DNA of 43,246 nt from an uncultured Clostridia bacterium (GTDB lineage: Bacteria; Bacillota; Clostridia; Oscillospirales; Oscillospiraceae). The notes beneath the pieces are model-generated. The model saw only the letters and a program-made list of their open reading frames with translations, had not been told where the DNA came from and searched no databases. Where the stretch lies: contig CAMCDX010000003.1 of the NCBI GenBank assembly GCA_945873695.1, forward strand, positions 1-43,246. The letters are read 5' to 3'. Positions 7,375 through 14,787 of the stretch are shown here, piece by piece; the first letter of the stretch is position 1, and every line of letters starts with the position of its first letter. The position numbers and the translations under genes were made by a program.

Positions 7375-9352
7375 AGCTGTCAAAGGTCACTTCCTGGGTG
7401 GTGTGCTCCCCGTCCAGATAAATGTCCAGAATGACGGTACCGGTGCCGGTGATCGTCCGCACATAATTCCCCTGGGAGCAGTCCAGTACGTCGTCAAAGA
7501 TCATATTGCCATCCTGGAACAGCTGGAGATGGACGGTATCCCGGTCCGTAGGCAGAGGAATGGTGATGACCTCCTCATTGCTGCCGGAACCGGAGGAACC
7601 GCCGCTTTGAGAGCCGTTGCTGATCTTAAAGTTGATCTTCGTGCCCTCCGGCACCTGACTGTTGGCCTCCGGGTCCTGCTCTACCACGTAGCCCTTGGGC
7701 TGACTGCTGTCCACTTCATCCACAGAGCCCATCTCCAGTCCCATGGCGTCTAACTGACTGGTCACCTGATCAATGTGAATGTTGGTGAAGGGAGGTACCT
7801 TGACGGGCTGGGGACCTTTACTGACCACGATACGGATGGTGTCGCCCTTCTTCAGGGGTTCTCCCGCCTCCGGGTCTGTGGAGATGATATAGTCCGCCGC
7901 CACCTCATCGCTGAACTGACGGTCATCCTCCGGCGCCAGCGTCAGGTTGTACCGCTCAATCAGGGCCTTCATCTCGGTCTTGGCACTGGCAACGGTGTAG
8001 GTGCCGGTGATATCCGGCATCACGCCGGTGTCCTCGCCCAGACTGACCGTGACCTTGATCTCCAGGCTGCCGCCTTTCCGCAGCTCACCCTTTTCCGGAG
8101 ACTGGGCCATGATCTCATCCTTCTTGTATTCATCGCTGAAATCGGAGCCCTCTACGGTGATCTTGAAAATGTCCTTTACCGTATCCAGCTCCTTGGCTTC
8201 CTCCACGGTGAGGCCCAGGACACTGGGAACCTCGTAGGTTTCCGAGGGTTTATCAAAGGAAGCGAAGATGGACTTGAACAGGAACACGGCCACCACCACG
8301 GCCAACGCCGCGGCCGCGGCGATGAGGGCGGTCTTTCCCTTGTTCTCTTTCCTGGGAGGTTCGTAGTCGTCGTCATAGTCCCGGCGGCGCTCCCGCACCG
8401 GATCTCGTTCCCGCTCCCGGACGGCCCGGCCCACGGTACCGTTCCCGGACACCGGGATTGGGCGTGTGGGTTCGTCGGTCTCCTCCGGACGCAGGTCGAT
8501 GAGGTCGATGTCCAGGGCCACCTCCGGGTTCTTCCGAAAAGCCTCCAGATCGGCGATCATGGCGTCGGCGGAGGGATAGCGCTTGTCCAGCTCCGGGGCC
8601 ATGGCCTTCATGCAAATCAGCTCCAGCTGCTCCGGAATGTCCGGGCGAATCTCCCTGGGAGCCAGGGGGATAGAACTCAGGTGTTGGATGGCCACGGACA
8701 CGGCACTATCCCCCTCAAATGGCAGGCGGCCGGTGAGCATCTCATACAACACCACGCCGGCGGAGTAAATGTCGCTGCGGGCGTCGGTGCGGTCCCCTCT
8801 CGCCTGCTCCGGCGAGATGTAGTGGACGGAGCCCAGAGCCTCCTGGGTCAGGGTCTGGGCGGAGTTTTCCAGGCACGCGATGCCGAAGTCAGCCACCTTC
8901 ACGCTGCCGTCCCGGAGTACCATCACGTTCTGGGGCTTGATATCCCGGTGGACGATGCCCCGGCTGTGGGCGTGGCTCAGACCCCGCATGATCTGGGTGA
9001 TAAAGTGCAGGGACTCCCGCCAGTTCAGTTGGCCACGCTTCTCCATGTACTGCTTCAGCGTGATGCCGTCGATCAGCTCCATGACGATATACTCGGTATC
9101 GCCGCCACGGGACACGTCATACACCGACACGATGTTGGGGTGAGACAGCTGGGCGACAGCCTGGGACTCCGCGTTGAAGCGGCGGCGGAAATCCTCGTCC
9201 TGGGCCAGGTCCGCTTTTAAGATCTTGATGGCCACCAGACGGTTCAGCCGGTGGCATTTGGCCTTGTAGACTACCGCCATGCCGCCCATGCCGATGCGCT
9301 CCAGGATCTCATAGCGGTTGTCCAGCATTTTTCCAATATAGGGATCTGTCAT
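7367..9352 (-). CDS. prkC: Ser/Thr protein kinase PrkC with PASTA domains
   Basis: Membrane Hanks-type kinase that senses peptidoglycan fragments, 661 residues. The kinase domain (about 12-275) has the ATP-loop GMGGMAVVYK, catalytic Lys43, HRD at 135-137 and DFG at 155-157. A charged juxtamembrane region leads to a membrane helix at about 341-359. Three PASTA repeats follow outside the cell (from about 371), then a non-PASTA tail of about 70 residues. In Bacillus this kinase links muropeptides to spore germination and growth. The start overlaps the prpC stop by 4 bases (ATGA), so kinase and phosphatase are co-translated. Confidence 0.96.
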   Translation of the reverse strand: MTDPYIGKMLDNRYEILERIGMGGMAVVYKAKCHRLNRLVAIKILKADLAQDEDFRRRFNAESQAVAQLSHPNIVSVYDVSRGGDTEYIVMELIDGITLKQYMEKRGQLNWRESLHFITQIMRGLSHAHSRGIVHRDIKPQNVMVLRDGSVKVADFGIACLENSAQTLTQEALGSVHYISPEQARGDRTDARSDIYSAGVVLYEMLTGRLPFEGDSAVSVAIQHLSSIPLAPREIRPDIPEQLELICMKAMAPELDKRYPSADAMIADLEAFRKNPEVALDIDLIDLRPEETDEPTRPIPVSGNGTVGRAVRERERDPVRERRRDYDDDYEPPRKENKGKTALIAAAAALAVVVAVFLFKSIFASFDKPSETYEVPSVLGLTVEEAKELDTVKDIFKITVEGSDFSDEYKKDEIMAQSPEKGELRKGGSLEIKVTVSLGEDTGVMPDITGTYTVASAKTEMKALIERYNLTLAPEDDRQFSDEVAADYIISTDPEAGEPLKKGDTIRIVVSKGPQPVKVPPFTNIHIDQVTSQLDAMGLEMGSVDEVDSSQPKGYVVEQDPEANSQVPEGTKINFKISNGSQSGGSSGSGSNEEVITIPLPTDRDTVHLQLFQDGNMIFDDVLDCSQGNYVRTITGTGTVILDIYLDGEHTTQEVTFDSYE

Positions 9353-10113
9353 GCCTCTCCCCCCTCTCTTTGCTTCTGCATCAGGACAATGGTGACGTTG
9401 TCCGGCGCGCCGTTGCGTTTGGCGATGTCCAGCAGCCGGTCCAGACAGGTGTCCGGTCCGGCGCCGTGGAGGACTTCAAACAGCATCTCCTGGTCTGTGA
9501 CGGTGTTTACCAGGCCGTCGGTACACAGCAGCAGGTAGTCGCCGGGTTCCATGGGGCAGATGTAGCCGTCGCACAGGGCGGAGATGTCCGGGCCCAGGGC
9601 CCGGGTAATGAGATTGCGGTTGGGATGGCGGCGGGCCTCCTCGGCGGTAATGTCTCCCCGGTCCACCATGCTCTCCACCAGGGAGTGGTCCTTGGTGACC
9701 CGGGTGATGCCGTCCGGGCTGATATGATAGGCCCGGCTGTCGCCAACGTTGGTGATGACGGCGCCGCCCTCATAACTGACGGCAGACACCAGGGTGGTGC
9801 CCATGTTCCGGCAGTCCACCGACTCCCGGGCAGCCTCCCGGATGGCCTTGTTGGCCATGGACACCGCGTAGGCGGACACCTCCCGCAGCTGCTCCGTGGT
9901 CATGTCCCGGGTCAGCAGACGCTGGATCTGCTCCAGGAAGGTAGTGACGGCAATGTGGCTGGCTACCTGCCCGCCGGCAGCGCCGCCCATGCCGTCGCAG
10001 ACTACGCAGACCGTCTGGCCGGTGGCCTCATGCTGGGAAACGCCGAAATCGTCCTGGTTCTCTTTTCGAACAAGGCCGATGTCCGTGACGGCCCAGGTCT
10101 TCATTGGGATCAT
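9349..10113 (-). CDS. prpC: PP2C-family protein phosphatase PrpC
   Basis: Mn-dependent Ser/Thr phosphatase that reverses PrkC phosphorylation, 254 residues. PP2C motifs are present in order: ENQDDFGV, VCDGMGGAAGG, VGDSRAYHI, CTDGL and DNVTIVL. The chosen ATG (10113) overlaps the rlmN stop as ATGA with GGGGAG 8 bases upstream; GTG 10122 or ATG 10104 are alternatives. The order rlmN-prpC-prkC-rsgA is the usual Firmicutes cluster. Confidence 0.94.
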   Translation of the reverse strand: MIPMKTWAVTDIGLVRKENQDDFGVSQHEATGQTVCVVCDGMGGAAGGQVASHIAVTTFLEQIQRLLTRDMTTEQLREVSAYAVSMANKAIREAARESVDCRNMGTTLVSAVSYEGGAVITNVGDSRAYHISPDGITRVTKDHSLVESMVDRGDITAEEARRHPNRNLITRALGPDISALCDGYICPMEPGDYLLLCTDGLVNTVTDQEMLFEVLHGAGPDTCLDRLLDIAKRNGAPDNVTIVLMQKQREGGEA

Positions 10114-11153
10114 TGGGAACACTCCCCTTTCCGTGCTTCTTCCATGGCCTTCCGGCGGAGCTGGCCGCAGGAGGCGTCGATATCTCCACCCAGGCTCCGC
10201 CGCACGGTGGCGGTGAGGCCGTGGGATTCCAGCCGTTTCTGGAACGCCGCGATGCGCTTGGAGGGCTTGAAGGGGCTCTCCACCACGTCATTCAGCGGGA
10301 TGAGGTTCACGTGGCCCGGCATTCCCTTCAGCTTTTTGGCGATCAGGTCCGCCTGCCAGTCGTGGTCGTTGACGCCGTCGATCATGGCGTACTCAAAGGA
10401 GATGCGGCGGCCGGTCTTTTTGAAGTAGTCGTGACAGGCGGCAAACAGGTCCTCCACGTCGTAGGCCCGGTTCACCGGCATGATCCTGGATCGGGTCTCG
10501 CTGTCCGGCGCGTGAAGGGACACGGACAGCGTCAATTGCAGTCCCAGGTCCGCCAGCCGCCGGATGCCGGGGATGACGCCGCAGGTCGAGAGGGAGATGT
10601 GTCGCATCCCGATATTCATCCCGTCCGGGTGGTTCACCAGCTCCAGGAACTTCAGCACCGTGTCCAGGTTGTCCATGGGCTCTCCAATGCCCATGAGGAC
10701 GATGTTGCTGATCTCCAGGCCGGAGTCCAGCTGCGTGAACAGCACCTGGTCCAGCATCTCAGAGGGTGTTAAGTCCCGCACCTTGCCAGCAATTGTAGAA
10801 GCGCAGAAGGCGCAGCCCATCCGGCAACCCACCTGGGAGGAGATGCACACCGTGTTGCCGTGGTGATAGCGCATGAGGACGGTCTCGATGCAGTTGCCGT
10901 CTCTCAGCTCCCACAGGTACTTGACCGTGCCGTCCTGCCGGGAGACCTGCTTTCGGGCCACCTGGGGGGCGGTGATGTAGTATTCGGTTTTCAGCTTGTC
11001 CCGCAGGGCCTTGGGCAGGTTGGTCATGTCGTCAAAGGACGTGGCTCCCTTGTGGAGCCATGTGAACACCTGCTTGCCCCGGAAGGCCGGCTGGCCCAGA
11101 GCTTCCAGGGCCTCCGTCATCTCCCGGAGGGACATGGATTTCAAATCAGTCAT
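10110..11153 (-). CDS. rlmN: Dual-specificity RNA methyltransferase RlmN
   Basis: Radical-SAM enzyme that methylates C2 of A2503 in 23S rRNA and of A37 in some tRNAs, 347 residues. The CxxxCxxC iron-sulfur motif is at C110, C114 and C117 (GCRMGCAFC). The GEPMDN and SLHAP motifs and a C-terminal Cys in the DIDASCGQL motif are as expected. It lies 10 bases after rsmB and overlaps prpC by 4 bases. Confidence 0.96.
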   Translation of the reverse strand: MTDLKSMSLREMTEALEALGQPAFRGKQVFTWLHKGATSFDDMTNLPKALRDKLKTEYYITAPQVARKQVSRQDGTVKYLWELRDGNCIETVLMRYHHGNTVCISSQVGCRMGCAFCASTIAGKVRDLTPSEMLDQVLFTQLDSGLEISNIVLMGIGEPMDNLDTVLKFLELVNHPDGMNIGMRHISLSTCGVIPGIRRLADLGLQLTLSVSLHAPDSETRSRIMPVNRAYDVEDLFAACHDYFKKTGRRISFEYAMIDGVNDHDWQADLIAKKLKGMPGHVNLIPLNDVVESPFKPSKRIAAFQKRLESHGLTATVRRSLGGDIDASCGQLRRKAMEEARKGECSQ

Positions 11154-11163
11154 AGGGTCCCTT

Positions 11164-12492
11164 TCATGCGCGCCGCTCCATGCGGCAGATATAAAAACCG
11201 TCGGTACCGTGGCGCTGGGGCCACAGGGTCAGTTGCCCGTCCGTCTCTCCCGCCGGCTCCGGCAGGGTGAAGGGCGTTCGGACAAACTCCGGGTGGTCCG
11301 CCAGGAAGCCGTCGGTGACCTGCTCGTTCTCCTCCGGCAGGATGGTGCAGGTGGAGTACACCAGCACTCCGCCGGGGCGGACGTACCGGGCGGCGTTGGA
11401 CAGGATATCGTTCTGGATCACCGGCAGGGCAAACAGGTCGTCCACCTTCTTGTACCGGGCGTCCGGCTTCTTGCGGATGATGCCAAGGCCGGAGCAGGGG
11501 GCGTCCACCAGCACGGTATCGAAGCTGTTTTCCCATTCAGGCCGGAAGATCCGGCCATCGGCGGCAGTGGTATCCACACAGCCAAGGCCCAGCCGCTCCG
11601 CGCCCTCCCGGATCCGCTTCAGCTTGTTCTCATGGAGGTCGCAGGCCAGGATGGTGCCCTGGTTTTCCATGGCGAAAGCACAGGAGAAGGACTTGCCGCC
11701 GGGGGCGGCACAGACGTCCAGCACCTTCTGCCCCGGCGTCACTCCGGCAATCATGGACACCAGCCGGGCGGCCGGGTCCTGGACCAGGAACTTTCCCTCC
11801 CGAAAAGCGGGCAGGGCCGTCAGGTCGCCGGTGCCGGACAGTTCCAGGCAGTCGGGCACCCAGGTGTGGGGCTTTGCAGAGACGCCCGCCGCCTCCAATT
11901 CGGCGGCCAGGGCCTCCGCGGAGGTCTTGATGGGATTCACCTGGACCGTCAGAGGCGCCACACGGTTGTTGGCAGCCAGCAGGGCCTCCGTCTCCTCCCG
12001 GCCCAGCAGGGCCGCAAGCCGCTTCACCAGCCACCGGGGATGGCTGTATCGGACGGAGAGATACCGCACCGGGTCCCGGTCCGGGATGGTGGGCAGGTCC
12101 TGTTTATTCTGGGAGATCTTGCGGAGCACGGCGTTGACCAGGCCGGCGGCCTGCCCCCGCTTTGACAGCTTCGCCAGTTCCACGGAGGTGTTGACGGCGG
12201 CGCTGTCCGGGACCTTGTCCAGGAACAGAATTTGATAAGCGCCGAGGCGCAGAATGTCCAGCAGCGGCGGCTGCAAATGGTCCGGCCGCTGGGTGCAGTA
12301 GGCACCGATATAGTGATCCAGCAGCAACTGGTTCTGAAGAACGCCGTAGACGATGCGGCTGCACAGCGCCGCGTCGGCCCGGTCCAGGCCGTCTCGGCTC
12401 AGCTGGGCTTTCAGGGCGGCGTCCGCCCAAGCACCGTTGTTCCGGCAGCTGACCAGCACCCGCAGGGCGGTTTCACGGGCGGAGTGGTTCAT
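11164..12492 (-). CDS. rsmB: 16S rRNA m5C967 methyltransferase RsmB
   Basis: SAM-dependent enzyme that methylates C967 of 16S rRNA, 442 residues. The N-terminal NusB-like domain (about 1-140) is followed by the Rossmann methyltransferase domain with VCAAPGGKS (SAM site), DAPCSGLG and STCTILPEENE; the Cys of the TCT motif is the usual nucleophile. ATG overlaps the end of the upstream protease gene by 4 bases. Confidence 0.95.
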   Translation of the reverse strand: MNHSARETALRVLVSCRNNGAWADAALKAQLSRDGLDRADAALCSRIVYGVLQNQLLLDHYIGAYCTQRPDHLQPPLLDILRLGAYQILFLDKVPDSAAVNTSVELAKLSKRGQAAGLVNAVLRKISQNKQDLPTIPDRDPVRYLSVRYSHPRWLVKRLAALLGREETEALLAANNRVAPLTVQVNPIKTSAEALAAELEAAGVSAKPHTWVPDCLELSGTGDLTALPAFREGKFLVQDPAARLVSMIAGVTPGQKVLDVCAAPGGKSFSCAFAMENQGTILACDLHENKLKRIREGAERLGLGCVDTTAADGRIFRPEWENSFDTVLVDAPCSGLGIIRKKPDARYKKVDDLFALPVIQNDILSNAARYVRPGGVLVYSTCTILPEENEQVTDGFLADHPEFVRTPFTLPEPAGETDGQLTLWPQRHGTDGFYICRMERRA

Positions 12493-13223
12493 TCCCGGCC
12501 ACCTCCCCGGCGATTGCCGTTCCGGCCCAGGAAGATCAGCACGAACCGCAGCAGCTGCAAAGCGGACATCAGCAGCGCCGCCACGTAGGTCATCGCCGCG
12601 GCCCGCAGGACCTTTTTGGCCCCGTAGACTTCGTCATCCTCCAGCAGGTACTGGGACTCAATGGTCTCGATGGCCCGGTGAGAGGCGTTGAACTCCACCG
12701 GCAGCGTCACCAGCTGGAACACAGTGGTCAGGGAGAACAGCAGGATGCCCGCCAGGAACAGGGTCTGGCTGTACAGGAACATGCCCGCCAGCAGCAGGAT
12801 GAAGGAGAACTTGCTCCCCAACTGGGTGACGGGGATGATGGCCTGCCGCAGCCGCACCGGGCCGTAGCCCACGGCGTACTGGACGGCGTGCCCCGCCTCG
12901 TGGCAAGCCACGCCCACCGCCGCGATGGTAGGAGCGGCGTACACGTCCTGGGACAGATAGATGGTGTTGTCCCGGGGATCGTAGTGGTCCGTCAGGCTGC
13001 CCCGGCAGGGCCGGATGTTCACATCGTAGACGCCGTGGGCCCGGAGGACCGCCTCCGCCGCCTGGGCGCCGGTGAGGCCCCGGCGGCTGCGTTGGGCGCT
13101 GTAACGCCGAAAATTGCCGCTGACCTGGAACTGAGCCCACAGGGACAGCAGGAGCACCGGGATCAGCAGGACACAGTAGATGTTGTTGGCCAGAAAATCA
13201 CCGTAGCCGTAATAATAAGGCAT
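12489..13223 (-). CDS. Neutral zinc metallopeptidase, YugP-like
   Basis: Membrane zinc peptidase of the YugP family (PF04298), 244 residues. An N-terminal membrane helix (about 12-30) precedes the zinc motif HEAGH at residues 108-112. Hydrophobic segments follow at about 135-175 and near the C-terminus. The substrate is unknown for the family. ATG 13223 has AGAGG upstream; longer upstream frames lack a ribosome binding site. It sits between fmt and rsmB, as in many Clostridia, after a hairpin-rich gap. Confidence 0.9.
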   Translation of the reverse strand: MPYYYGYGDFLANNIYCVLLIPVLLLSLWAQFQVSGNFRRYSAQRSRRGLTGAQAAEAVLRAHGVYDVNIRPCRGSLTDHYDPRDNTIYLSQDVYAAPTIAAVGVACHEAGHAVQYAVGYGPVRLRQAIIPVTQLGSKFSFILLLAGMFLYSQTLFLAGILLFSLTTVFQLVTLPVEFNASHRAIETIESQYLLEDDEVYGAKKVLRAAAMTYVAALLMSALQLLRFVLIFLGRNGNRRGGGRE

Positions 13224-13252
13224 GATAAAACCTCTCTTGATGCATTTGAAAA

Positions 13253-13310
13253 TTGGGCTACGCCCAAGCCTGCCAGAGCTCTGCCCTGGACCCACGGCCT
13301 TTGAAAAGGC
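13253..13310. repeat. Cluster of three small palindromes between fmt and the YugP gene
   Basis: TTGGGC-TAC-GCCCAA (13253-13267), an imperfect CCAG...CTGG dyad around AGAGCT (13273-13289) and GCCTTT-GA-AAAGGC (13297-13310) are packed into 58 bases. This is the only gap above 100 bases within the cdaA-to-rsgA run. It could be a processing or attenuation site, or the remnant of a dispersed intergenic repeat. None has a proper T-run for termination. Confidence 0.55.
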
Positions 13311-13326
13311 GGGCGAAACTTTTACC

Positions 13327-14247
13327 TCAGAGCTGGATGGGGTGGCCCAGCAGATAGGCGGCAGCGGTCATCCGCTTTCCGCCTTGGGCCTGAATCTCTG
13401 TAAGGCGCAATACCTTGCCATCACCGCAGGCGATATCAATGCCCGCCTTCCCCGCTGCCACGATGGTGCCGGGCTGGGCGGAGGTGTCCGCCCCGGTCTC
13501 CTCAGCCGCATAGAGTTTCATGGGCTCATCGGAGACCACAGTGGTGGTGGCGCAGGGCCAGGGGATCAGTCCCCGGATCTGGCAGGAGATGGCGTGGGCG
13601 GATCGGGTCCAGTCCACGGGGGACATTTCTTTGGTCAGCATGGAGGCGTAAGTCATCATGCTCTCGTCCTGGGGAATCCGGGCAGCGCTGCCGTTTTGCA
13701 GGGCCGTCACCGTCTCGGACAGGGCCTCAGCACCCAGCTCCGCCAACCGCATGGTCAGGGCCAGGGCGTCCTCCCGGGGGCCGATGGGCGTGGTCTTCTG
13801 CAGGATCACGTCGCCGGCGTCCAGCTCCTTGGCCATATACATGATGGAGACGCCGGTCTCCTCCTCCCCGTCCAGGATGGCCCAGTTGATGGGAGCCGCG
13901 CCCCGGTATTTGGGCAGCAGAGACGAGTGGACGTTGATGGAACCGTACTTCGGATAATTCAAAATATCCTCCGGCAGAATCTTGCCGTAGGCCGCCACTA
14001 CGATCAGCTCCGGCGCCAGCTTCTCCACGATGGAAAAGGCCTCGCCGTCCCGCATTTTCAAAGGCTGATAGACCTCCAGGCCCTGGGACAGGGCGTATTC
14101 CTTCACCGGGGAGGGCGTCAGCTTGTGGCCCCGGTTCTTGGGCTTGTCGGGCTGGGTGAAGACACCGCAGAGCTGGTGGCCGTCCTCCACCAGCCGCTTC
14201 AGAGACGCTACCGCGAAGTCCGGGGTGCCCATAAACAGGATGCGCAT
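13327..14247 (-). CDS. fmt: Methionyl-tRNA formyltransferase
   Basis: Transfers a formyl group from 10-formyl-THF to initiator Met-tRNA, 306 residues. The N-terminus (MRILFMGTPDFAV), the formyl-transfer motif VHSSLLPKYRGAAPINW (about residues 108-124) and the C-terminal OB-like domain are typical. The start is 4 bases after the def stop with GGAGAGGAG upstream; the def-fmt pair is conserved. Confidence 0.97.
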   Translation of the reverse strand: MRILFMGTPDFAVASLKRLVEDGHQLCGVFTQPDKPKNRGHKLTPSPVKEYALSQGLEVYQPLKMRDGEAFSIVEKLAPELIVVAAYGKILPEDILNYPKYGSINVHSSLLPKYRGAAPINWAILDGEEETGVSIMYMAKELDAGDVILQKTTPIGPREDALALTMRLAELGAEALSETVTALQNGSAARIPQDESMMTYASMLTKEMSPVDWTRSAHAISCQIRGLIPWPCATTTVVSDEPMKLYAAEETGADTSAQPGTIVAAGKAGIDIACGDGKVLRLTEIQAQGGKRMTAAAYLLGHPIQL

Positions 14248-14251
14248 GGAC

Positions 14252-14764
14252 TCACTCCTCTCCAGCCGCCTCGGCCTCTTCCCGCTCCAGGTAGTCCCGC
14301 AGCTCTTCTTCGGAGAGGAAATGGTCGATGTGCTCCACGTACAGGTGACCGTCCAGATGCTCGATCTCGTGGCAGAAGCAGCGGGCGGTCAGGCCCTCGC
14401 CCTCCGCCTCGAACCAGTTGCCGTCCCGGTCCTGGGCCCGGACTTTCACCCAGGCTGGGCGGGTGACGATGCCCCACTTATTGGGCACGCTGAGGCAGCC
14501 CTCCAGCCCGGTCTGCTCGCCCTTGACGGCAATGATCTCCGGGTTGATAAGCTCGATATACTCCTCGGTCTCCTCGTCCATCACCAGGCACACCCGGCGC
14601 AGGACGCCCACCTGGGGAGCCGCCAGACCGGCGCCGTTGGCCTCCGCCAGCGTCTCCGCCATGTCGTCCAGCAGCACATGGAGTCGCCTGTTGAACTGGG
14701 TCACCGGGCGGCAGACCTTCGTCAGGCAGTCCTCGCCTATTTCCACGATCTTTCGTAAAGCCAT
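14252..14764 (-). CDS. def: Peptide deformylase
   Basis: Metal-dependent enzyme that removes the formyl group from new proteins, 170 residues. The three motifs are GAGLAAPQVG, EGCLSVP and CHEIEHLDG. The last has Glu where Asp is most common (HEIDH), but the metal-binding HExxH is intact. ATG 14764 (MALRKIVEIG) follows GGAGG; the nine-residue upstream extension has no ribosome binding site. It sits between priA and fmt, the standard order. Confidence 0.96.
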   Translation of the reverse strand: MALRKIVEIGEDCLTKVCRPVTQFNRRLHVLLDDMAETLAEANGAGLAAPQVGVLRRVCLVMDEETEEYIELINPEIIAVKGEQTGLEGCLSVPNKWGIVTRPAWVKVRAQDRDGNWFEAEGEGLTARCFCHEIEHLDGHLYVEHIDHFLSEEELRDYLEREEAEAAGEE

Positions 14765-14787
14765 TGTAAATTCCTCCCCGGACCGCG

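Noticed and set aside
14252-14764. Def with HEIEH instead of HEIDH as a possibly inactive enzyme
   Set aside because: The metal ligands and catalytic Glu of HExxH, and the other two motifs, are intact; the Asp-to-Glu change is conservative.
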